Positions 48,601-60,600 of a stretch of DNA of 64,000 bases are shown here, one piece after another. The DNA lies in NCBI GenBank assembly GCA_029204225.1, contig CM055113.1, forward strand, positions 5,678,647 to 5,742,646, in the 5' to 3' direction. Origin of the DNA: Diphasiastrum complanatum (Eukaryota > Streptophyta > Lycopodiopsida > Lycopodiales > Lycopodiaceae). Each line of letters opens with the position of its first letter. Position 1 is the stretch's first letter. The notes beneath the pieces are model-generated. The model saw nothing but the letters and a program-made list of their open reading frames with translations, did no database searches and was not told the origin of the DNA. Made by a program: the position numbers and the translations under genes.

Positions 48601-51600
48601 CTCTATTCCCACTGGATAGTTCTACCTTTACTGATTTCACTTAGATTTGGATGCATCGATATGGTTTTTTTCGCATTATTATTGCATAAACACCATTTGC
48701 ACAATTTATTGGTATAATTTTAATAAAAAGCACGTGGGTCTATTAAAATTGTGTTTTTAGACATTGCTTTATTAACGAACAATTATACCCGTAATGTTGT
48801 TAACTGAACGTAAATTTTTTAATTTTCTAGTTTTCAATGGCAAATGAATAGAGATGAAGTTCCGGTGGGGGGGGGGGGGGGGACACCGAAATTCACCCGA
48901 CATCACTTGGGAGTGATGGGGGGAATACAGAAATTCATCCGACATCACCCGATAGTGATGGCCCCCTGGTAAGCTTTTGCAAACTTTGGGCAAGGCGGTT
49001 CTGGAACTACATCAAAGCAATAAACAACTTGATAACCAAATGCAAAATCTTTTTAATCAATTATAGGCTATTAATTCTAACAACTTGGGCTACCAATCGG
49101 AAATTGTTTCCGGCGATAAAAAGTTGAAACGCCCGGAAGTTGTGCAAGACTGGGTAAACCGTTGGACGAGCTATCTCAGCTTATACAACGTCCTATAGGA
49201 AAAGTGGATATTGTCATTTTTGTTGTTTCTTGACGGCAAGGCCTTCTTGTGGTGGAGGGCCTTACTCGTGAAACCGGTGACTTAAGTTGGATTCCTAGTG
49301 GAATTCCGTAAGGCTTTAGTCACAATTGATGATTCTGATTGAAAATTTGCTTTATTAACTGCAAAATGGGAAACCGAGAATTGGACACTTGTCCAGGAGT
49401 TCTTGGATTTTTTTGGCCAAAGTGCTGCTTTTTGAAAGGAAGTTGGTGCAGTGGTAGTTCATTCTTGGATTGCAAGCCGATTTTCAAAACGGGTGCAAAC
49501 GGTATATCCTTCAATCTTTGGAAGATCTTTTCCGTGTGGCCAAGACCTATGATAGCACCGTGGTTGCCTCGCGAAAATGATCGCACGGCCAAGCGGCCCC
49601 GATGCCTAATTTGAAAAAAGGGTTTTTCGACAAGCTTGAAGCTAGGGTGTATCAACTTAATAAGAAAAAAAAAAAGAACAAGGGAAGCTGGTAAAATTTA
49701 TGAGTTTATTCCCACTCATTCCTCAGTGAGCTGGAATTGGTACTCTGAATGTAAAATTCCCGAGAACTTCAATGGTACCAATATTGTTAGTCTCAAACGA
49801 TTTATGTATTTTGCATATCAATCAAGATTTTGAGACGCTTTGATCAGGAAGTGGAGGGCCTTCGTGGAGGAAGAACCTGTGGTATGGGACGCAGGCGATC
49901 CCAAAATGAAGATCTAAAACTAACTAGATCAGTTTGACCGTAGTAAGGCCAAATACATAGGTCATAAAACGGGTGTTTTGTCGGAAATTTGAGATATTGG
50001 TCATGACCCCTTATGGATATCTTGTGATTCCTTGGAAGGTAATTTTTATTACCCGTTGACCTTGGACGATGTCATAGAAAGGGTTAATGGAAGCGTTTTC
50101 TAAAGTGTTTTCCTTACTTAAATCTTCAATAAGTCCTTTTTTTGATTTACAGGTTACTTCAAGTTTTTCTCAGATCTCTTCTTAGAAACTTCTTCTAAGG
50201 CAAATCTTGATTGATATGCATCCCTTGGAAACTCGTGTCGTTTCCTGTTAAAAGGGGGAGAAGTAAAGAGTTATCAAGGAGAAACATCTATCATAGATTC
50301 CAGGAGGAATCTGTTATATGAAAGATGACGGACCTGTTTCAAGAATTAGAAACGATAGGATATTTAGATATTTCAGAAATCCTTTAAGGATTATAGTTTA
50401 TATCTGGTTTGAAGATGTAAGATAAGGAAATTAGAAAAACACTCTTGTTGTAGTAAAAGAGTGGCTGATTACAAGTCCGATTGATTTGTGTCAAAACTAG
50501 GAAATTCCATTGCAAGATGGTGGTTTGTTGAAACCTGTTCCTTTTTGTTGTAATCAAAGTTGATCTTAGTGAGGACTGAGATCCGTGGGTTGATGCAAGA
50601 AAGGAAATTCACGCTAACAATTTATTCTTTTGAGGTAATCTCCGGTTGAGATTTTGGTTGTGGAATAGCACTCTTTGAGAAATATTCTCTCGTAGAGGCC
50701 TTATCTTTTCCTGATTGGAAAGGATAGAATGCTATCCCGGAAGACACAGGAGAATTGGAGAGTTGTTAGTTGCCAAAAGTTAGAACTTCACGTAATGAGG
50801 TTCCGGTGAATCTTAAGTTATTCTAGATTAGAACTTAAGAGTAGATTCTAGACGTATTCTAGATTGGACCCTAACTTTAGAATGACACTTTGTGCCCTGG
50901 CTAAAGTAAGGGCGTTTTTGGATTACAATCCTTATATAGGCACCGTAAGTGAGTTGGAAAAGTCTGAAATTTTCCTGATGGAAAGGACTTTTTGGAACAA
51001 CTCATGTGTCTTCTAAGAATTGTGATGGTGAGGACTACCATGAAGGCATCTGATTTTGCTCAAGTAGTTGTAGAGCGTTTGTTTAGACTTTACGGATTAC
51101 CAAGTGACATTTTGAATGATCGCGATCCAAGGTTTACTTGTCACTTTTGGTCGGCCGTATTCGCTAAACTAGAGACGACTCTGAGCTTAAGTTCTTCTGA
51201 CCATTGGTCAAAGAACAAATCAGGTGAGAGAGAAAATGCTTCGAGCATATTTTTCGGCGGCAATCTCGTTGGGAAGTGTATCTACCCTTGATTGAATTGC
51301 CTATGCTAGGGTATCACATTCTCTTATTAAGTATAGGACTATCCTTGTTTGTGAGACTGGTAGCCGTATGCTGCTGGTGTGATGCCTCATTCCTCTTTGA
51401 GATTGATCCATAGCTTGGGGGCTAGATCCGTTCGATCTAGGATTGGTTGGGTTGGTTTGTCCACCATCCGTTCCCTTTGTGGTTGCTTGTTTTGGCATGC
51501 TTAGAATAGGATCCTTGGTTTAGGACTTTATAGTAAATGACAATGCCAGGTTCATTTTTCATATAGTGTGATGGATGGCCCGTTCATAAGGCCACATGGG

Positions 51601-54600
51601 AGCCTGTTGTTGTATTTGTGCTGACGCTTGCTCTTATAGGGTCAGGTTAAGGCCTTTCAAACACCATTTGTTCTCAATCAACACATGAAGCTTAGCCCTA
51701 ACAACTGTTATTGTGTTTCTCTAGAGTAGCACTGTGTGTTTCTTTAGAGTAGCACTTTATTCTTGCTTGTATACCTGCTTTTTGTTTTAGCATAGTTTGA
51801 CGGCAATATCTTGATATTGTGAGTAAGGGGAGAGTTATGGACTATTGAGTTCATTGTAGGTGATTCTATTGCAATTCTTGTAGGGACTGTCATTTATGAC
51901 TTGGTCATTGAAAAATCTTACTTGGAACTTTCTTTCTAAATCGTCTTTGAATCTGTGAATCTTGTTCAAATGTGTTGTTTTGGAAGTACATTATCAAAAG
52001 CAATACTTCTTATCAAATACCAAAATATGTATGCACAAAGAGGCAAGCCATTCTTCAAATGCAATTTAAAATCATATGGCCACTCACTAGTGCTAATGTC
52101 ATTTCTGGTTCTGTTCTTGTCAATTGCGTTTGAATCTTTAACTTATTATAAGGATCGCCAAGTGAGGATCCGACTAGATCCTGTGGAGCAAAACCACTCA
52201 ACCAAGAGGAAATGGCTAGTCAATACCCTAACCACTTCACCCCCATGCCATGGTGAATGAATGCAAGAGAGGAGGGGCTCCTGGCTTCAAGGATCAGAAA
52301 ATCCATTAGGTAGATGGGCGAGTTTCCAGTAGTATATATTCTCTCCCATGAGGAGAGAATATTCCTCTTAGGATCCCCATGCAACCTGAATTAGCAATTG
52401 ACGTCCTATTCTTGCATTATAGCAGTCAAACATCATGCAAGTGCTCCAAGTACAGGTCTGAGCCCTCATCTGATTATAAATTACTTTATCTATTAGGAAC
52501 AATGGACAGAGGACCACCACAATGGAAGAGTGACTCTGGATCTCCACCCACTATCCTGTACCTGGCTCTACATCCACAGGCCACCATATAGGACCAACAC
52601 TCATCCTCCAAGAGGCCATGCACCCCTCTCACATGCACAATTACCATTGTGCATGTGGATGCCCCTCACATGCATACCGTACATGTGGGCACATAGGTCC
52701 TACCTAACTTTAGGGACCCACCCTTAGTAACTAAAGGGCGCCCTCCACTTAGTGGCACTCCCTATGGATATAGACCAAGCCCTCTAGATCCTAGTACCTA
52801 AGGGTTATTATCCCGAACTATGGGGCTGAGTGTCACCTTGCCGGGACCCCCTGTGGACTAACGAGTCGCATGTATCCCTGTGTTTGCCAATGGCCATAAC
52901 ATCTCCTCCCCCTAAAAGGAGTTTTTGTCCTCGAAATCAATATCTTCAAGGATGAAATCAGGATACCTCTTGCGAAGCTTGCTTATAGACTCCCATGTTG
53001 ACTTCTTGGGTCATGTCCTTCCACTTGACTAAAACTTCTCGAAAGACCACATGACGAGTCTTGCGGTTTCGGATATTCAGAATTTCCTCTAGTTCATGTG
53101 GCAAGGAATTAGGTTCCTCAAAGTCTATTAGGGTTTGTTCTGAGACAATATTGTCTCCTTCTCGCATCACCCGCTTCAGTCGACTGACATGAAAGACCAG
53201 ATGTACCTTTGCGGATTCTGGCAAAGCCAGCTGGTAAGCAGAACTTCCAATTCTCTTGAGTATTGTGAATGGACCACAATACCTTGGGGATAACTTAGGA
53301 CACTTGCCTGTGCTTAGAGTGGTAGAGTCTTCAGGAACTTTCAGAAACACCCGATCACCTTCTTGGAAGGTAACATCCCTACGGGTTTTATCCGCATAAT
53401 GCTTAGCTCACGCTTGCGCTTGCTTCACATTAGCTTTAGCTATCTTGATCATGGTCTCCATATCCTCAAGAAACTCTCTAACACTCTGTACTTTTTCTTT
53501 CCTAAGCCCTACGGCCATGGGAGCTCTAGGTTGAAATCCATACATTAGCATGAATGGACTATACCCTGTAGTGGTGTGTTTAGTACAGTTATAAGCAAAC
53601 TCCAAAAGCGGAAGATACTCTTCCCAATCAGTTTGCTTCTTACTAACATATGCTCGTAGCATATCCTCTAGAACCTGATTGACCCTTTCCGTCTGACCAT
53701 CTGTTTCGGGATGATTAGTGGAGCTCATAGATAACTTAGTTTCTAACTTGTTAAACAACGCCCTCCAAAAGTTACCTGTAAACTTTGGATCTCGATCACT
53801 GACTATATTGGCAGGAAGCCCATATAGCTTATAAATATTTTCTACAAAAAGCCTGGCAACTTCTGGAGCTGTAACAATTTTCTTGGTCGGTACAAACCAC
53901 ACCATCTTGGTCAATCGGTCTACAACTACCCAAATCGAGTCATGGCCTTTACTCGTTCTCGGTAACCCCACTATAAAATCCATGCTGATACTCTCCCATC
54001 TACCACCCGGTATCTCTAGTGGCTGGAGGAGGCTGCCTACTTTGAGATGTTCAGCCTTTATGGCCTGGCATGTGTTGCACCTAAGCACGTACTCCTGTAC
54101 GTCTTTCTGAGACTGGCTCATGTGGAGCTTGCTGAGAATGGGAGAACTAGAACACTGTCCCCTACCAAATTTTCTAATCTGGCTAAGGCTTTTCGTAATT
54201 GACTTACATGAAATACTGGAAAAACCTTGCTACTGTATGGGAGTTCTAGTTCATAGGTGACCTCGCCTAGTCTCCTACTAATGGTAAAGGGACCACAATA
54301 CCTAGGAGATGACTTAGCACACACTCCTGATTTGAGGGTTTTAGAGTCAACTGGGACTCTCAAGTAGACTTTCTCACCAGCGGAGAACTGCACGTCCCGT
54401 TTGTGTGGATCTGTGTAATGCTTGGCTCGACCATGGGACTGCCTAATGCTACGCTTAGCATGTTCTATCATCTGGTTTAGGTCTTCTAAAAAGTTTATGG
54501 CTGCTTCAACTTTTTCTTGTTTAAACCCTACAGCTGTGGGTGAGCGTGGCTGAAAACCGTACATTAGCATAAATGGGCTGTATCCCGTAGCTGAATGTTT

Positions 54601-57600
54601 CGTACTGTTATAAGCAAACTCTAATATCGAGAGATACTCCTCCCAATTAGTCTGCTTCTTGCTGACGTATGCACGAAGCATATCCTCCAGCACCTGATTT
54701 ACCCTTTCTGTTTGACCGTCCGTCTGTGGATGGTCAGTGGTACTCATATTAAGTTTAGTATGGAGATGATGGAATACTGCCCTCCAAAAATTTCCATTAA
54801 ACTTACTGTCCCGGTCGCTGACTATGCTGGAAGGTAGACCGTACAACTTAAATAGCTCGTCTACAAACAACCTCGCTAACTCTGGACCTCTAACACTTGT
54901 TTTGGTCGGAATAAAATGAGCCATTTTGGTCAGACGTCAACTGTGACCCATATAGCGTCGTTACCCTTTTGGGTTTTAGGCAGGCCAACTATATAATCCA
55001 TGGAGATACTCTCCCATTTACCAGCTGGTATTTCTAAGGGCTGTAACAACCCTCCTGCCCGCTCTGCTTTATTTACTTGACATTTCTGGCAACTGGTTAC
55101 ATATTGTTGGACGTCCTTTTTCATACTGGGCCAGAAAAATTGCCTACGAAGCAGCTCATAGGTCTTTTGTATGCCTGGGTGCCTCGCACTAGGATTGTCA
55201 TGACACTCATATAGGACCTGCTGCCTATAATCCTCTGAATTGGGGACACATACTCTATCTCTATAGAGCAAGTACTCATCCTGAATGGAATACTATTTCC
55301 ATTCGAATCTTTGAGTCAACTGACCCTCAACCACTGGGATTTGCCTAGGTAGTACAGGCTCAGAATCCTCAACGTCATTTAACGTATACTCGAACTCATT
55401 ATCATCCTCAACGGAAGCTGCCGTATTCTTGGATGAACTGGCACCAGCCCCGAGAATTGGTTCTGGAGTCTGTAACTGTCTACTCTGGACTGAGTTCCAG
55501 ATAGTAGAGAAGAATGCATCATGCTGGCACTTCCCTCTCAAGGACTCGAGTAACTCATTACGAATCTGAGTAAAACTCAGCTCGTTTATCATAGGCATTC
55601 TGCTAAGGGCATCTGCTACCGTATTGAATCTCCCCCGTCTATATCTGATAGACTTATCAAACTCTTGCATCAACTCTGCCCAACGAGCTTTCCGACCTCT
55701 AAGCTCAGGTTGATTGCAAAGGTATCTGAGACTTTCATGGTCTGTCAGGACCTCAAAGTTGGCACCATACAAATAATGCCTCCAAGTCTTAAGGGCATAG
55801 ACTATAGAAAAGAGTTCCTTTTCATAGGCACTATACCTAGTCTGACCTGGCTCGAGTTTTTTACTCTCGAACGCAACTGGTCGTCCACCCTGAGTTAGTA
55901 CAGCACCAACTGCAAAGTCGCTAGCATTTGTTTCGACCACAAATGGCTGATTGGGGTCGACGCCCTTTAAAACTGGTGCTGTAGCTAAGGCAGTTTTGAG
56001 AGCATCAAAGCTCTCCTGTTGTGCGGACTCCCAAATGAACTCCTTTCCCTTCCCCTTAAGAAGATTTGTCATGGGAATTGCTATCTGAGCATATTCCTTG
56101 ACAAATCGTCTGTAATATCCCGCAAAACCAAGAAAGATCTGAAGCTCTAAAGTATTCTGAGGTCTTAGCCAACTGAGTATGGCTTTAACCTTATTCGGGT
56201 CCATCTTAATCCCATCTGCCGAGATAATGTGACCCAAATAAGCTACTTCTTCAACGAAGAATTCACACTTGGATTCTTTAGCATAAAGCTTATGCTTTCT
56301 GAGCAGTCGAAACACCTTTCTGAGGTGTTTTAGATGCTCCTTCCTCGTTTTGTTGTAGACGAGGATGTTATCTAAAAATACGACTACAAACTTACCCAAG
56401 TATGGTCTGAGGACACTGTTCATCAAGGTCATAAAGGTAGCTGGAGCATTTGTGAGCCCAAATGGCATCACCTTAAACTCATAATGACCATGACGAGTCC
56501 TAAAAGCTGTTTTCGGGACATCTTCCAACTTTATACAGACTTCGTCAAAGACTCATAGACCCCTCTTTCTTTTTCACCAAAAGGACTGGTGAGGCCCATG
56601 GTGAACTACTAGTCTGAATTTGGCCTTTCCCAAGATAATCTGTTAACTGCCTAGTTATTTCTTCATCTTCTGTTCGGCTGACCCGATACAGAGGTTTAGA
56701 AACAGGTGCTATACCTGGTACTAGGTTTATTACATGTTCTACGTCTCTGCTAGGTGGCAAACCATGTGGCAAATCTTAAAACATCTTTAAATTTAGACAA
56801 TAAAGTTTCTAATTTACTGATTTTGTGCCGTAAAGAACTGGAAATAGAAATTTCAGGAATAAACTGAAAGTCACATAAGAATACCTGATGGTCATCGTCT
56901 CCGATTAGCTGACAAAGCTCTGAATTGCAGACCATAGGACTGTTGGGAATATCATGCTCCCCATGCAACTGGATCTCTCGGCCTTTATGCTGAAAGCTGA
57001 GGGTGTTCTCCTGATAATTTCTGTGGAGGGAAGGTCCTAAACTGTAGAGCCAGTCTCTCCCGAGAACAATATCTGTACGATCCAGGTGCATTATCTGAAA
57101 GTTTATTTCATCTTGGTACCCCTGAATACCAAGATTTAAGCTACTTACCATAGTTTCCCAAATTTTCTTATCTTCACCCTTAGCTAGTGAAACTATGTAC
57201 CTATGCTGACCAGGTACTTCCAGAAGTTTAAGTTTTTTAACCAGGGTGTAGTTGATGAAATTATGGGTTGCCCCATCATCAACCATAACTCTAACTGACT
57301 GGTTACCAACTTTCCCATGCATACGTACTAGGTCATGCGGCCCAAAACTGAAGGGTCTCGCTTGCATTGCAGAGGTTAGTTGGCTGCTGCAGTGTTCATG
57401 GTCTTCATGATACACTTTGATCTCGGAAGCTGCTGGGGAAACTTACGGTCTGAACAAGATGAACTTGTTTTTATCCTTTTTATCTTTCTTAGTGAAAGGC
57501 CCCTTGGGACACTGTCTGATTGTGTGTCCCTTGCCCATGCACACAAAGCACAAACGTTCTTGTTTGGCTTTCTCAAAATCTTCTGGTTTTAAGGGCTGTA

Positions 57601-60600
57601 TGAGTGAAGGGCGTTTTTGAGGAGCTTCACCTTGAATTTTATCTTCTTTCTTTCTTTTTAAAAATTTCTTTTTAAATTGAAAGTCTTTCTGAGGAGGCTG
57701 CTCAGAAAGAGGCTGCTGTCGCGCCCTCTTTCTACCCACTGAATCATCATAGATTTGAGCATATCTGAGAGCTTGCTCAAGGGTAGTAGGCGAGTTTCTC
57801 TGGACCTCTACTTTATATTCATCTTTGAGGCCACGGACAAATCCCCTGATTTTCTGATAATCATCCATATTTGTAATTTTTAAAATTGCCTTTCGGTACT
57901 GCGAGATGTATTGGATTAGGGACTTGTCCATTACTGTTCTCTCCCAGGCTTCCCAGGCTCTATCAAGTTCATTTTCTGGTAGGAATTATCTTAGGAAGGC
58001 TTCTTCAAAGGCCTTCCATGACCGGGGAGTCTGCCCAGTCTCCTGGAGATTTAACCACCACTTATAGGCCATGGGCCCTAGGGAAAGGCTGGCCTCTATA
58101 GCTTGCAAATGGTCAGGGGTTTGTTTAAGAGCACGAATGTTCTTCCATTTGTTGAGGAAGGTTTGTAGAATGTCTGCGTTTCTATCCTTCTCTTCCCCAA
58201 TAAAAGCAGGAGTCTTTAAGTCTTTAAAGGCACTGGGGTGAGACCGCATAGGCTCACCCGAAACTGATGGAAGTGGAGAAGGGAAAAACTGAGAAGTGGA
58301 GGGAAGGCTTCCTTTCGCGGAACTCAAAATCAAAGCTTTGAGTTCAGCGAACGAGTCGTCCACACTGGACTTGAAATTGGCTAATGCCAATTTCAGTTCA
58401 TCCACCTCTGTTACCAAGTGGAGAAATTGCTCCTTGGTAACCAATTCGTCGAGTTCTTCGGCGAATTGTTCCTGTTCTTCAACTTCCATTGGTTCTTTCC
58501 CTTTACTGAACCTCAGGGATTCCGTTTCTAATTCATCAATGCCTCTTGTTAGGGGTTGATCAGATCCCGGAGAAGTGGTCATTTTCAGAGATAAAAAAAG
58601 ATTGCCTGACGTTTCCTTTCAAAAAAAAAGTCGAAAAGACTAATTTATAACTGTACAAAGAGGGAAAGAAGACTTAGCTGTTGCTGAGGACTGTACTTCC
58701 AAAGAAAATAGGAAGAGGAACCCTCTCAGCTCTTCCACCCAAAATTTCAGACCTGTTGTCCCGGAAAAATCCCAGTTTGAAGCTCCAAAATGGTACCAAA
58801 ATTTCTGGTTTTTTGAGTAGAGTAGCTCGCTGATCTGATTACAGACGTGGGGCTCCAGAAAACTGAGTAAAGACCGTAAAAATGCAAGAAAAAATCCGGA
58901 AATTTGAATTCCCTGCCCTCGTTGATTGGACAGCAACCTCTCTGGCCCGATTTATCAAATTTGAGGCTCAAAAACCCGCTTAAATTTCTGATTTGGCCTC
59001 AGCTTGTTGGTCGCTGGTCTGTGGCAAGAAAGTTTGAGGCCCAAACTTTTGGAAATCTCTAAAATACAGGAATAAATCCTGGGATTTCTCCCCCACTGTC
59101 CAGCGCTGGGTTTGCACTCTGATCTGTCTTAAAAATCCACTCAGGAATCCGGAAAAAATGCTCTGCAATTACTTAATGAAAATGCCTGTGAGATTCACAC
59201 AATCTCAAGTATATACTGGAGTAAAGAAATTTCGATTGATTGATCTAGATTCTTGATCAGGAGTCAAGAATCACTCATTATCTTAAGAATCCTCACATTT
59301 CCTTATAATCTTCTAGTGACCTTTAAGTATCAATTCATGATCCGTCAGTCATAAACATTTAGAATCTTATGATTCGTCAATCATAGTTTACAAGATTTTA
59401 AAACCATAATCATTGAAAGATACTGAATATTTACAACAGACCACTCAGGAAATATAAGAATCATTCTGAAATCTTTGCCTCAAGGATCACAATAAACAGT
59501 TCCTGGTGAATTTTCTTCACACTGCTTATTTAGCCAATTAACTTCTAAACATGACTAATCCAATTGCTCAAGTCAATTGCAAATGATTCAGAAATCTTAA
59601 ATATCTAGGTGCAGATCTCTATTATACTAGTATAACACCACATTTAGATCCTTTTCTAAACCATAACTAAGTCAATGAATTATCCTTTCCACAGAAAGAA
59701 CCATTAACCTGCAAGTAACTGTTCCACACGTTACTTGTTCATATGTCTATGCACTCTGACTAGTTTAAGTATATGATATAAACTCAGTACATAGGAAACA
59801 CGTAGCAGATCCACAAGATTAGGATGTACATTACTAACATATCCAAGTATGTTCCTATACATAAACATAGGTTATAATTTGGCAGATATCCATAATCCGC
59901 ATATGTTACTCACATAACTCACTGAGAATCTTGCAACTCAGCTACAAAAGAACTTTATTTCTCATGAGTAAATAACATATCTGGGAAATCTCGGAAGTGA
60001 ATAATTCCACGTCACAAGTTTTCCAACCATCTAACTCTTACAAAATTCCTTCACCCAATCAGCCTACACAAATCTTAGTATTCAAACCAAGATTAGGCCA
60101 ATTTATACAAACATCTTTGGACATAATGTTAAGATTAAAGCTTTATTCCATCTGATCCAATCCATAACAAAATGGTACTTGGCAAACCGATCAGTGAACC
60201 TTAATTTAATCTTTGCCACCATTTACCATATTCATGAATATCTCATTGCTCATTACCCCCAACAACCTCTCTAGTTCCAGATTATTTAAAACAATCACTA
60301 GAGAGTTCCTCTATTCCCACTGGATAGTTCTACCTTTACTGATTTCAGTCAAGTATGGTTTTTATAGCCCATTCCTAGTCCTAAAACCCCAGTTTTTGGC
60401 TAAAAGTTACTATCTAAGCACCCTTTTGACTTTTCAACTGACATGCAATCATTAGATCCGATCAATAATAATTGTAAAACAACAAGTACAATATGGAAAA
60501 CGTACTAGATTAGTAGCAATGATTCTAGGTGAAAAATCACAAAAAACCTCCATTGATTTCCATCACAAGCTATGAAGAAAATCCATAATCATGATCAATA

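Larger units (their letters stand above)
36931..48639 (+). repeat. Tandem duplication unit A (11,709 bp)
   Basis: It repeats directly at 48,640-60,347. The left edge (cttagatttgg) lies inside the leader of element I and the right edge (ctgatttca) inside the leader of element J. By eye I found four substitutions against unit B (37,554, 37,612, 41,536, 42,008) and a G17/G16 length difference. Confidence 0.93.
48640..60347 (+). repeat. Tandem duplication unit B (11,708 bp)
   Basis: Direct copy of 36,931-48,639. The junction ctgatttca|cttagatttgg has at most one base of microhomology. Unit B, not A, is followed by the rest of element J's leader and its 5' LTR remnant. Confidence 0.93.

Noticed and set aside
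36931-60347. Interpreting the two units as an LTR-internal-LTR-internal-LTR array
   Set aside because: The edges lie within leaders, not LTRs, and no third copy of the edge sequence follows 60,347.
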